A model generated the notes under the pieces. It did no database searches. It had not been told where the DNA came from and saw only the letters and a list, made by a program, of their open reading frames with translations. A stretch of 64,000 nucleotides of DNA, from assembly GCA_963814165.1 (NCBI GenBank), contig CAWFBW010000022.1, positions 41,993 through 105,992 on the forward strand. Direction: 5' to 3'. This DNA comes from DASRAA01 sp963814165. GTDB lineage: Bacteria; Acidobacteriota; Terriglobia; Terriglobales; Acidobacteriaceae. The translations under genes and the position numbers were made by a program. Below, piece by piece: positions 32,697 through 41,430 of the stretch. Positions within the stretch are counted from its first letter, which is position 1, and the number at the start of each line of letters is the position of its first letter.

Positions 32697-32823
32697 CAAA
32701 GAACCGTCCTTGGCCGCCGCCTAAGGCGCGGGGCAGCAGGAGACACGAATCCCTGCCTCACAAAGACTTGATACATCACGATCAACCGAGCGTGAAAGGA
32801 CGTGGATCACGAAACAGTGTGAT
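32697..32823 (+). ncRNA. Candidate structured RNA / dispersed element, copy 1
   Basis: A stretch of about 127 nt that aligns with 42540-42663. Shared parts, in order: CAAAG start; a GC hairpin (GCCGCCGCCTAAGGCGCGG here; CCGCGC-ctga-GCGCGG there); GACACGAATCCCTGCCTCAC (32742-32761); a 33-nt variable part of equal length in both; GAAAGGACGTGGATCAC; and a closing GTGTGAT that can pair with ATCAC. Both copies are intergenic and on the plus strand. It could be a small RNA of an Acidobacteriota-specific family or a non-coding mobile repeat; family membership not testable here. Confidence 0.45.
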
Positions 32824-33000
32824 AAGGGAAGGCGGAGGGTGAGCACTTCTGGCAGGCGCGCTATTACGCCTTCAATGTGACTGGAGTAGTGGGCACCGTG
32901 GAAATTGAGTCGCCGCTGATTGCCCAGCGCAGGGAGCGAATGGGAATGTCGCTACCCGCGCGCTCCGGGCACCTTGAGACGGCGTAAGTGACAAGCAGGC

Positions 33001-33035
33001 CCCGCCCTAGCCCGCAAGGCGGGCTAGAACGGGGC
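33001..33035 (-). terminator. Strong hairpin after the unknown operon
   Basis: CTAGCCCGC / GCGGGCTAG with a 3-nt loop (33008-33016, 33020-33028), inside an outer CCCCG / CGGGG pair. It lies 8 bp beyond the minus-strand stop at 33043. No T-run, so termination is likely but not sure. Confidence 0.5.
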
Positions 33036-33042
33036 ACCCAGG

Positions 33043-33915
33043 TTAGGTCTTGCGTTGCCCGGGCCACCCGCTGTGGTTCGGAGACGCCTTTTGGGTGACG
33101 CCCGACGTCTGAGGATTGTTCAACGCTCCAAGGTTAGCGCCGACGGACACGGCGCGAACCTGGGACACCCCGCCCCGGGGCACGCACTCTCCCGTCCCAG
33201 ACCCACCATTACCCTCTCTCCGCCTAAATACCTTTTCCAGCAACTCTGCATCCACCCGTGCACGCCACTGCGCCAGATCCTGCGGCCCATCATCCGCGGA
33301 CTTCAACGTCAGTACCAGATGCGCCGCCACTCTTACCTCCATCGACAGCGGCTGACCGGCATCCAGCACCACGTGCGAGGGATGAAAAGCAACATCCGCG
33401 CTTATGGTCACCGCCTCAGTCGCCAGCACGCGGCCCTGCTGAATCTCTCGCGGATCCGGATACTTCACCACCACGTTGCTAGTCGCCCCGTTCAGTCGAT
33501 TCGCCAGCACGTACAGCCCCGGCCGCAGCGGCAGGCAAATGAAGTGATCGCCCTGCGCCAGCGAACGCGAATCCCATACCGGCTCCAGACCCTTCAGCAC
33601 ATAGAGCGCAGCCGACAGGCCGCCAACACCCCCGGTTGACCGCAGCCGAAGATAGCCGCCCGGCCGCACCACGGCATCGGAAACGTCCGACGAACCAGCC
33701 GGAATACTAAACCCCGGGTTCCAATCGAACGACGCCGAAGACGGCCCGTCCTCCAACACCCGCAGCACACGGTCCACCGGACGTCGCCCCGGGGTCCGCA
33801 GCACCAGCCGAAACGTTCCAGGCCGCTCCATGCGATGCGCCACGATCGGGCTGCCCTGCAATGCCGCAGAGTCGAAGTTCACAATGGTAAGCGCGGAGTT
33901 TGTCGCTAGTGGCAT
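33043..33915 (-). CDS. Unknown protein C of three-gene operon (290 aa, beta-rich)
   Basis: An intact frame starting MPLATNSALTIVNFDSAALQ. No signal peptide and no membrane span. Residues 1-190 alternate hydrophobic and polar in a beta-sandwich-like manner (GTFRLVLRTPGRRPVDRVLR, PGGYLRLRSTGGVGGLSAAL, FICLPLRPGLYVLANRLNGA). A helical stretch follows (LAQWRARVDAELLEKVFRRR), then about 50 low-complexity residues that look less protein-like. I do not recognise a family. Starts 15 bp after the stop of protein B, in the same operon as A and B. Confidence 0.7.
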   Translation of the reverse strand: MPLATNSALTIVNFDSAALQGSPIVAHRMERPGTFRLVLRTPGRRPVDRVLRVLEDGPSSASFDWNPGFSIPAGSSDVSDAVVRPGGYLRLRSTGGVGGLSAALYVLKGLEPVWDSRSLAQGDHFICLPLRPGLYVLANRLNGATSNVVVKYPDPREIQQGRVLATEAVTISADVAFHPSHVVLDAGQPLSMEVRVAAHLVLTLKSADDGPQDLAQWRARVDAELLEKVFRRREGNGGSGTGECVPRGGVSQVRAVSVGANLGALNNPQTSGVTQKASPNHSGWPGQRKT

Positions 33916-34775
33916 CTCGTTCCTCTCAGATTACAGACCGAAATCGAATTTGATCCAGAGGGTATGGTCGGTAAATACGGCGGACGGATTGATGATCAGC
34001 GCCGAGGTCTCGGGAATCTTAAACGACGGACCCACCGGCTGGGGATTGATGAAGCCGCCGAACTGCGCCAACTTTGCCGTTATCTCCGGGACAAACGGAT
34101 ACGGATCATCGATCTTGAACACCTCACTCTTCTTAAGGACCGCATCAAAGATCGCTTGGTAGATCAGGTTATCGATCCCAATACTGAAGTTCAGCTTGTC
34201 CATCAGCCACTCGGAAAGATCGTCCTCGAGATCAAGAAGATTCAGTACCCACGTCGTGACCGACGGCAGTCCCAGGATCCCCAGGACAAAGTCGAGCAGC
34301 CACACCTGCGGCACCTTGCTTACAATCAACGCCGCACACGTCACCACGCCCGCCTGCAGAATCGCCGGCAGCTTGCCAAAGGTATCGTTGATCGAAATCG
34401 GATCCACATCGATCGCTTCGACATCCGCAAACACCTTCACGTAATCTCCATCCTTGCTGATCTCGATCGTGAACCGGCCGCTGATCTCCGTTACGATGTA
34501 CTGCACAATCGCATTGAAATTGAGCTTCACTGGCCCAATATCGGGTGAGGCGGTAAACAGTTCTATACCGGGGAACTCGTAGATGCATTCGCCCCCGACA
34601 AAGGGAACATCGTCAGGGAAGCGGAGCACGCAGAATCGGCCGACGGGAATCGTCGGCAGGTCGATGCCCAGCCGCAGAATCAACTTGTCCCACCCGATCT
34701 CCAACTCCTTCAACAGGAAGGTGTTGCCGTCCTCGAAGTCGATATCTCCGGCCCCTTCCAGGTGAATCGCCGCCT

Positions 34776-36434
34776 CTAGGAGTCTGTCGGGAATAGATTC
34801 TGCAGAAGCACCCGACATGACAGTTTTTCCAGAGGGTGTTTGCGCTTAACATGCGGCCATGGGAAAGTCTTTTCGATCCGCGGACGTGAACCAGGCGTTG
34901 CTACTACCGCCGTCCCTGCATGATTGGCTACCGGAAACACATTTAGCGCGCTTTCTGGTGGATGTGGTGGATGCCTTGGATCTTGGGGCCATCTATGAGT
35001 CCTATGAGGAAAAGGACGGGCGCGGGCAAGCCGCCTATGACCCGACGATGATGGTACGGGTGTTGCTCTACGGCTACTGCATCGGGAGCTACAGCTCGCG
35101 CAAGATCCAGGCGAAGACCTACGAGGATATAGCGTTTCGGTACTTGGCGACCGACGAACATCCCGACCATAGCACGCTGGCGGAGTTTCGCCAACGACAT
35201 CTGGAGGCCCTGGCGGGGCTGTTTTGCCAAGCCTTGCAGTTGTGTAAGAAAGCGGGACTGGTGAAGCTGGGACATGTGGCGATCGATGGCAGCAAGATCC
35301 AGGGGAATGCCAGCAAGCACAAGGCGATGAGCTATGAGCGGATGAGCGAGGCGGAGAAGAAACTGCAGGCGGAAGTAGAAGCGCTGCTGCAGCGTGCTGA
35401 AGCGGTGGATGCGGCCGAAGACGAGAAGTATGGGAAGGATCAGGCGGGCGACGAGTTACCGGCGGAGTTGGCGCGGCGGGAGAGCCGGCTGGCGAAGATT
35501 CGAGCGGCGAAAGCGGAGTTGGAAGCCGAAGCCAAACAGAAGGCCGAGGAAAAGAAAGCTGCCGCCGAAGCCCAGATCAGGCAGCGCCAGGAGCAAGAAG
35601 CCCGCACGGGCAAGAAGGTGAGCGGACGTGAGCCGCAGGTGCCGGATCCCGAGCAGGCGGTGCCCGACCCGAAAGCGCAACGCAACTTCACCGACCCGGA
35701 AAGCCGGATCATGCCCGATGGGGGCCACAAGGGCAGCTTCGTGCAAGGCTACAACGCGCAGATCGCGGTGGATGGGCAAGCGCAGGTGATCGTGGCGGCG
35801 GAGGTAACGCAGCAGAGCAACGACAAGCAGCAATTGATGCCCCTGTTAGAGCAGGTGAAGCAGAATGTAGGGGCCCAGCCCCAAGCAGTTAGCGCCGACA
35901 ATGGCTACTGGAATGGGAAGCAAGTAGAAGACGCACGGGTCCAAGGTATCGACCTGCACGTAGCCACCGGGAAGCAGAAACATGGGCAGCCGAGTAAGGC
36001 GGGGGATGAGGACGCGACGGAGTCAACCGCAGAAGCCGAGTTGCTGGAGCAAATGAAACAAAAACTGAAAACGGAAGCGGGACGGGACCTGTACCGGATG
36101 CGCAAGGCGATTGTGGAACCGGTGTTTGGGCAGATCAAAGAGTGGCGTGGGTTCCGACGGTTTCTGCTGCGCGGATTGCAGAAGGTGCGAGCGGAATGGA
36201 AACTGATCTGCCTTACCCACAATTTGCTCAAGCTGTTCCGCTCAGGCCAAGCCTGGCAGATGTCCTAAGGAAGCACGAGGAAAAGCCATGCTTGGGCTGC
36301 GAAAAGGGGCCTTGCGAGTTCCCCGAAGGCAACCAATGAGGTAACCCGGTTTCAACTTCCGATTTTGTCGCTGCTCAATGCACCTCGACCGACAAGGTCA
36401 AGGTGCTGATTCCCTATTCCCGACAGACTCCTAG
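34776..36434 (+). mobile_element. IS1182-family insertion sequence, copy 2 (with CTAG target duplication)
   Basis: The element proper is 34780-36430, with the 16-bp repeats GAGTCTGTCGGGAATA at 34780-34795 and 36415-36430, flanked by CTAG at 34776-34779 and 36431-36434. It is inserted in the opposite orientation to the host gene. Same family and target as copy 1 at 21585-23242. Confidence 0.95.
34859..36268 (+). CDS. IS1182-family transposase (copy 2)
   Basis: An intact 469-residue DDE transposase, nine residues different from copy 1 (A to T in LATDEHPD, K to Q in EFRQRHLE, E to K in QLCKKAG, G to A in MSEAEKK, R to Q in IRQRQEQ, E to Q in VDGQAQV, R to T in DATES, E to D in GRDLYR, R to Q in SGQAWQ). 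DDE residues are preserved (VAIDGSK, VSADNGYW, VEPVFGQIK). Confidence 0.95.
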   Translation: MGKSFRSADVNQALLLPPSLHDWLPETHLARFLVDVVDALDLGAIYESYEEKDGRGQAAYDPTMMVRVLLYGYCIGSYSSRKIQAKTYEDIAFRYLATDEHPDHSTLAEFRQRHLEALAGLFCQALQLCKKAGLVKLGHVAIDGSKIQGNASKHKAMSYERMSEAEKKLQAEVEALLQRAEAVDAAEDEKYGKDQAGDELPAELARRESRLAKIRAAKAELEAEAKQKAEEKKAAAEAQIRQRQEQEARTGKKVSGREPQVPDPEQAVPDPKAQRNFTDPESRIMPDGGHKGSFVQGYNAQIAVDGQAQVIVAAEVTQQSNDKQQLMPLLEQVKQNVGAQPQAVSADNGYWNGKQVEDARVQGIDLHVATGKQKHGQPSKAGDEDATESTAEAELLEQMKQKLKTEAGRDLYRMRKAIVEPVFGQIKEWRGFRRFLLRGLQKVRAEWKLICLTHNLLKLFRSGQAWQMS

Positions 36435-36566
36435 GTCCAGCCAGAGCGGCGTCTCAGTCGTCGATCCGCCGAACGCCAGGGCCTTAGAAGGAAACTGTCT
36501 GTTGAAGACCGCTTTGAAGGCGGCCTCGGATACGGCAAAGGTGACGTCGCTCATCGGGACCTCCGG

Positions 36567-37383
36567 TCAGGAAAACGCAAGATCCAGCCAGACCTTCAAC
36601 TGGTTCTCTTCAATCGCGGGATTATTGGGCAAACCCGTGGACAGCGTAGGCGTCACGGCGGTAATTCCCAGCATGTTCACCGGAACCCGCTGCAGCGCCA
36701 GTACGGTTCTCCGGGAGCACGTAGCCCTTCAGCATCGCAATCAGGTAGCACTCGATCATGTGCTCCAAGCCGCTCGGAGTAATGTCCACAATCTCGATCC
36801 CGTCGACCACCAGGCGAATCTCGTCGACAGGTTTGGTCGCTCCGGCTGGCTTTACGTGGTCGACTGACAGGTGGCCCGTCGCAAAGATGGAAATCAGAAA
36901 ACAATCGAAATCCGTGACCGGCAGTACCGGCAGCTGCATGTAATACGCTCTCTGGAGCCTCTGCTTCACCACACTCTCCACGATATCGTCCGGCAGGCAC
37001 GCAAACCCGAACTCCAGGCTGGCCCGGAGCGCGAAGTGCTGCACGGCCAACGGCGGCAACAGCTCCGCCGGTAGCGCCAACGCATCGCTCGGATGAAAGT
37101 CGATCGTCAGAGCGATCAGCTGGATGCTGTACGGTAGCTTGACTGGAATCTGGGGTAACTGAAACGGATCCATACGCCGATATTTCGGCACATTTGCAGG
37201 CGGATCCGGAACCGGCGAGCAGGTCACCCAGAGCTCCTCCGCACCAACTACCTGGCCTTGATCATTGGTGATGTACGCGATCGACGGTGCGACGTAGTTG
37301 AACAGGTATGGCGCTCGGGCATGCGTGAAGTCGATAATTCGGTTCAACACATCGTCAGTGACTGCGCCGAAGAGATCCGCCAT
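36567..37383 (-). CDS. Unknown protein A of three-gene operon (about 271 aa)
   Basis: The start at ATG 37383 (MADLFGAVTDDVLNRIIDFT) follows a GGGAGG ribosome site. The body is beta-rich with amphipathic parts: YNVAPS-like YLFNYVAPSIAYITNDQGQV, GAEELWVTCSPVPDPPANVP, LPYSIQLIALTIDFHPSDAL, AVQHFALRASLEFGFACLPD, VDEIRLVVDGIEIVDITPSG, LEHMIECYLIAMLKGYVLPE. One frame break near 36700; the true end reads NPAIEENQLKVWLDLAFS and stops at 36567, 12 bp before gene B. Its N-terminal and C-terminal patterns match protein B, so the two are likely distant paralogues. No signal peptide; function unknown. Confidence 0.72.
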
Positions 37384-37414
37384 GATCGCCTCCCAATCGC
37401 CCCATCGCATGTAA

Positions 37415-37431
37415 CTCTAATTAAATCAGAG
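37415..37431. promoter_or_regulatory. 17-bp near-palindrome upstream of the unknown operon
   Basis: CTCTAATTAAATCAGAG, centre A37423, one mismatch pair of eight. It lies 32 bp upstream of the gene A start, a suitable place for a repressor site. No clear -35/-10 pair seen. Confidence 0.3.
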
Positions 37432-37673
37432 CCGTATTCCCGAAGCGCGTCGATCCTACACCCTCCCCCATCCACCTCACAACACAAAACGCACAACATG
37501 TGCCATGAACCGGGGATACTTGAATTCGCAAACGCCGCGCTCACCAAGCTCAACGCCACATACTAATTTAAGGTGTGCGCAGCCCTTATTCCGCTCGTAC
37601 AGGCATCCCCGTTTCTCGGTTTGATTAGTTCGCTGCATCCGCACTAGACTGGCTCAGCGCTCAGCTTTGGCGA

Positions 37674-38696
37674 GTGCCTTTGACCAACGCAACTTTTGGG
37701 GCGCGGGACAAATGGCAGTACGCAATCCAATTCGGCCGGCGATGGGCGGCGGAGATCCTCGACCTCAGGCATTTCTCGTCCGCGGACCTGCGTCCCCTGC
37801 TGGACGAAGAGGTCGCAGCTCTGGGGCAAGATGCTGGCCTGGGACTATCGCAGTTCGTCGGAGATGATCCTGCGCTATATCGATGCCAAGATTCTGCCGG
37901 GCTATGCGGCGGTGGAGCGCGGCAGCATCGTGCGGGTATTCGTTTTTCGTGTATGAAGGCAGCAAGGGCGTGATTGGCGACCTGTTCGTGTCGCCGCGGC
38001 GGCGCTGACGCGCGCGCGGTTGAGATCCGGCTGCTCGATCATGTGATCGAGACGCTGCAGCAGTCGCCGGGAGTGCATCGCGTGCGAGGCGCAGTTGCTG
38101 GCGCACCCCACGGGCGACGTGGCCGGGCCGTTTCGTGGCAAACGGCTTTCAGCGGTTTCGCCGATTGTTCCTGATCGCTGGACCTGGCGGACGCGAGAGA
38201 CAGCGACGTGCCGGTCCGTCGCCGTTGGAAGATGTCGAGATCCGGCACTGGAGCGAGCAGGACTACCAGGCCGCTGCGGCATCATCACCGCGGCCTACCG
38301 GGCGCACATCGATTCGGAAATCAACGACCAGTACCGCACCATCGCCGGGTCGTTGCGCTTCCTGAACAACATTGTGCGCTTTCCGGGGTGCGGCGTGTTC
38401 GACGCGGAGGCGTCGTTTATTGCGTTTCACAGCCGACGGATCGCGATGGGGCTGATTCTGTGCTCGCGGGTGCGCAACGACGTGGGGCATGTAACCCAGG
38501 TGTGCGTGCTTCCGGAGCATCGCGGCGAGGGCATTGGCGAGGCGCTGATGGCGGCCAACCTGCAAGCCCTGCGGCGGCGCAAGTTCCATCTGCTGTCGCT
38601 GACCGTGACGGAAGCGAACAATCGCGCGGTGGAGCTTTATCCAAGCTGGGCTTCGAGGAGAAGCGGGTGTTTGACGCGTTTGTGTGGGAAGAATGA
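37674..38696 (+). CDS. GNAT-family acetyltransferase, probably two GNAT domains, frameshifted
   Basis: About 340 residues. The C-terminal domain is clear: ITAAYRAHIDSEINDQYRTI, MGLILCSRVRNDVGHVTQVC, VLPEHRGEGIGEALM (acetyl-CoA loop Q/RxxGxG/A), FHLLSLTVTEANNRAVELY, LGFEEKRVFDAFVWEE. The N-terminal half (WQYAIQFGRRWAAEILDLRH, LRYIDAKILPGYAAVERGSI, YEGSKGVIGDLFVSP, ARAVEIRLLDHVIETLQQSP) looks like a weaker GNAT fold. Frame breaks at about 37830, 37950, 38010, 38090, 38210, 38275 and 38640. GTG at 37674 is the best start. Acceptor substrate unknown. Confidence 0.8.
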
Positions 38697-38783
38697 AGAG
38701 GAGTTGCAAGTTTCGAGTTTAAGGATTGCAAGCGAAGTAGACGCATTCAAGTTAGTCAATTGAACTGAAATTCGGCAACTTCT

Positions 38784-38965
38784 TCAATGTTTGATCAGCC
38801 ACATCGCCCAGCAGGCGACGATCACTCCGCCGATAAAGAGGACGAAGCAGTAGGCGCCGTAGCGGAGCATGTCGCGCGTGTTGTTGCGCTGGGTGATGCC
38901 GAAGACGGTGGAGGCGAAAGCGGCGAAGAGCACGCGGCGGTGAAGTGCGAGAGTGTGAAGGTCAT
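38784..38965 (-). CDS. Small single-span membrane protein (about 60 aa)
   Basis: ATG at 38965 overlaps the stop of the preceding gene (ATGA). Reads MTFTLSHF, then with one frame change RRVLFAAFASTVFGITQRNN, TRDMLRYGAYCFVLFIGGVI and VACWAMWLIKH, stop at 38784. One membrane span at the C-terminal half. Too short to appear as an unbroken frame. Unknown function; coupled to the gene upstream. Confidence 0.6.
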
Positions 38966-39380
38966 TGTTTTTTGCCGATCGCGATGTGGTAGGCGTCGAC
39001 CGCGCAGATGATATTCAGCAGTCCGGCGACGACGATGTACTTGGTGCCGTAGTCGGCCATGGCGCGCGGGATGTTGCCGGCGCCCAGTCCATGGCTCGCC
39101 GATGAAGTACAGCAGCCCGGAGCCGACGTCGCCGATAAACCCGAGCATGTCGAGCAGGTCGCCGGTATTGAAGGCGTAGAGCTTGCCCTGCATGCCGAGT
39201 CCGGCGAAGAACATGATGAAGACGGAAAGCATCAGCAGCAGGCCGCGGATCCAGCGGCGCTGCAACAGATGGCCGAGGCCGGGAATCAGCCATCCGGCGG
39301 CGGGCGCGATCATCGCCATGGAGCGGATTGGGCGTGAGGTCTTCGCTCGCCCGCAGCGGTTGTGTCTTGTTCGTCGCCAT
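38962..39380 (-). CDS. Small polytopic membrane protein (DUF6677-like)
   Basis: About 138 residues: MATNKTQPLRASEDLTPNPL, then MAMIAPAAGWLIPGLGHLLQ, RRWIRGLLLMLSVFIMFFAG, LLDMLGFIGDVGSGLLYFIG, GAGNIPRAMADYGTKYIVVA, GLLNIICAVDAYHIAIGKKQ. Three to four membrane spans. The GLGHLLQRRWIRG loop and the NIICAVDAYHIA end resemble a small acidobacterial membrane family. Frame breaks near 39315 and 39090. The ATG (39378-39380) overlaps the peptidase stop (ATGA) and the stop overlaps the next start, so three genes are translationally coupled. Confidence 0.7.
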
Positions 39381-40544
39381 CAGATGAGCACCAAGTCAGT
39401 CTGGATGCGCCGGTGACTTCGGCCTTGCCGTTGCGGATCATCATGTCGATTTCGCTGCGCACGCCGAAGTCCGGCAGGTAAATGCCCGGCTCGACCGAGA
39501 AGCAGGTGTTGGGCAGGATCTGGCGGTCGTCCTTGGTCTCGAGATTGTCGAGGTTGGCGCCATTGCCGTGAATCTCGGAGGCAATGGAGTGCCCGGTGCG
39601 GTGAAAAATGTGCGGGCCGTAGCCCTTGCCGACGATGAAGTCGCGCACGGCCTGATCGACTTCCCAGCCGCAGATCTTCTTGCCGGCGTCGAAGGCTGCC
39701 TTCACTTTGTCGATGCCTGCGTCGCGGGCGTCGCGCACGACGGTGAAAACTTCGCGCTGCTTGTCGCTGGGCGTGCCGATCACGCCGGTCCAGGTGATGT
39801 CGTAGAAGACCGAGTCAGGCTCGTTGCACTTCGCCCAGATGTCGAGCAGCACGAAGTCGCCTTGCTTGATCGGCGCCGAGCTCGCTGCCGAGGGCTCGTA
39901 GTGCGGGTCGCCGCTGTTGGCGTTCACGCTGACGTTGGGCGGGTCGCAGGTGATGAGGCCTTCGCGGCGGAAGGCTTCCATGAATCCACTGCTGAATTTC
40001 GTATTCGTTGGTGCCGCCGTTGCGGACGCGCCGTCCGATTTCCTGAAATGCCGCCGGCGGTGATCTGGTCAATCTTGGCTTGGGCCTTGTAGTGGCTGGC
40101 GATCTGCGCGTCGGTCAGCGTGGCCTCGAAGCGCGCGACCAGGTTGGCCGAGGTGACGATCTCCTTGCCGAAGCTGCGGATGAGTTCCAGCATGCCGGCG
40201 TCAACCAGCGAGATGTAGGGAATCTGGTTGTTGGGCGAATACTGCATGACCACCTTGCGGTAGGGCTTCACCATGGTTTCGAGGTTCGCCCACAGCTCTT
40301 CCCACGCCGAGTATTCCAGCTTGCTGCCGGGCAGCGAGTCGAGATGGTGGCTCTCGATGCGATGCACCAGCTTTACCGGCTCGCCCTCGGCTGGAATCAC
40401 GTAGAACCAGCGGCGGGTGGTGAGGCGGTCGGGAGGCAGTCCCAGCACGCGGTAGGCGATGGGATCGCGGTGATGGTGGTCGTAGAACAGCCAGGCTTCG
40501 TGGCCGCCGTCGCGCAGCGCGGCCTGAATTTCGGAGAGGTTCAT
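39380..40544 (-). CDS. M24-family Xaa-Pro aminopeptidase-like peptidase
   Basis: About 385 residues. The N-terminal creatinase-like domain starts MNLSEIQAALRDGGHEAWLF with DPIAYRVLGLPPDRLTTRRW. The M24 metal site is FVLLDIWAKCNEPDSVFYDI (metal Asp), TWTGVIG, GYGPHIFHRTGHSIASEIHG (His), TCFSVEPGIYLPDFGVRSEI (Glu) and EIDMMI (Glu). The first metal Asp-containing strand shows D in LLDIWAK and D in FYDITW. Frame breaks at about 40045, 39985 and 39410; the real C-terminus (IQTDLVLI) stops at 39380, overlapping the next gene. X-Pro or creatinase-like substrate not determined. Confidence 0.88.
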
Positions 40545-40573
40545 GCGTATTCCATTGTAAATGACAGCGGCCT

Positions 40574-41345
40574 TTATTTAGCTTGTGTCTTGCCCAGCAC
40601 CCGCTCGCGTGTGGCGGCTGGCAGCGTCTCGCAGGCGGTCCGCAGCACCAGTCGCGGCGCACGGTCGCGGATGGTCATCAGGTACGCGACGGTTTGCTCG
40701 GGATTCGCCTTGGCGGCTTCGCGCAGCAGCCAGCCCAGGCCCTTCTGCACCATGTCGTCGTCGCTGGGCAGAAGCAGCTCGGTGATGCTGCTGAATGTGT
40801 TCGAAATTCTTGTGCTGGCGGGTGCTGTGAATCAGGCTGACGGCGGCGGCGCGCTGATGCCATACACTCTTCTTTTTGGCCCACACGGGGGTCGCGCAAG
40901 ATAGGCGTCATCGGCGGCGACCATGGGGCCGATCAGGTAGTGCACAAGGGCGTCGTGGTCGGCCCAGGAAGTGACGCGGTCGAGCCAGCTTTCGAAAAGC
41001 TTGAACTCGTTGCGGCCGAATTGCCGGTCATGCCTTCCAGCAGCATCACCGCGAAGTTCTTTTCGTCCAGAATTTCGCCGGCGAAAAGCTCGTCTGCTAC
41101 CTGCAGCAGGTAGGCTGGCCGTACTCGGCAAGAATGGTCCGGCGGAAGCGCCTGGCGACCTTGCGCAACTCTGCGGTGTACCAACCGCGCGACTTCACTT
41201 CGTGCTTGAAGAAGCGCTGCACGTCCTCGGTGTGCGGGGCGGAGCCGCCGTCGAGCAGGACTCGGCGGATGTGGTCGGCGATGTAGGCGGGCGGCTTTTG
41301 CGACTTTGCGGAGATGGAATTCGGCCTCGCCAAGGGCAATAGCAA
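40574..41345 (-). CDS. DNA alkylation repair protein (AlkD-like HEAT-repeat glycosylase)
   Basis: About 255 residues of helical repeats: ADHIRRVLLDGGSAPHTEDV, VKSRGWYTAELRKVARRFRR, LLQVADELFAGEILDEKNFA, VMLLEG, NEFKLFESWLDRVTSWADHD, ALVHYLIGPMVAADDAYLAR, WHQRAAAVSLIHSTRQHKNF, GLGWLLREAAKANPEQTVAY, LRTACETLPAATRERVLGK. WADHD and the KGLGWLLRE helix are typical AlkD signatures. Breaks at about 41110, 41020, 40890 and 40800. The start is not clear (TTG at 41345 or nearby); the IS1595 element is inserted only about 90 bp upstream and may have cut off its promoter. Confidence 0.85.
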
Positions 41346-41430
41346 TCAGGAAGAGAATATCACCCCCCCTCCCCCATAGCCCTTTGGAATCAATGAGATA
41401 TCGAACAATTACCGTGCAAAGTCGCAGAAA

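Larger units (their letters stand above)
32592..33042. other. 451-bp region without genes; holds a repeated RNA-like element
   Basis: Between the 3' ends of the glycosyltransferase and of the unknown operon (convergent). It contains the repeated element at 32697-32823 and the hairpin at 33001-33035. No credible coding frame. Confidence 0.6.
33931..36554 (-). pseudogene. Unknown protein B of three-gene operon, interrupted by IS1182 copy 2
   Basis: The gene starts at ATG 36554 (MSDVTFAVSEAAFKAVFNRQ), runs to the CTAG at 36431-36434, and continues from 34779 to the stop at 33931. Removing the IS and one CTAG joins ...TETPLWLDL to EAAIHLEGAGDIDFEDGNTF in frame, giving about 323 residues. Visible parts: LLKELEIGWDKLILRLGIDL, PVGRFCVLRFPDDVPFVGGE, SGRFTIEISKDGDYVKVFAD, a hydrophobic helix pair (ILQAGVVTCAALIVSKVP; LLDFVLGILGLPSVTTWVLN), and ending HTLWIKFDFGL. 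No catalytic motif. The amphipathic strand pattern recalls lipid-binding (TULIP-like) folds, but this is a guess. Ends 15 bp before protein C. Confidence 0.8.
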
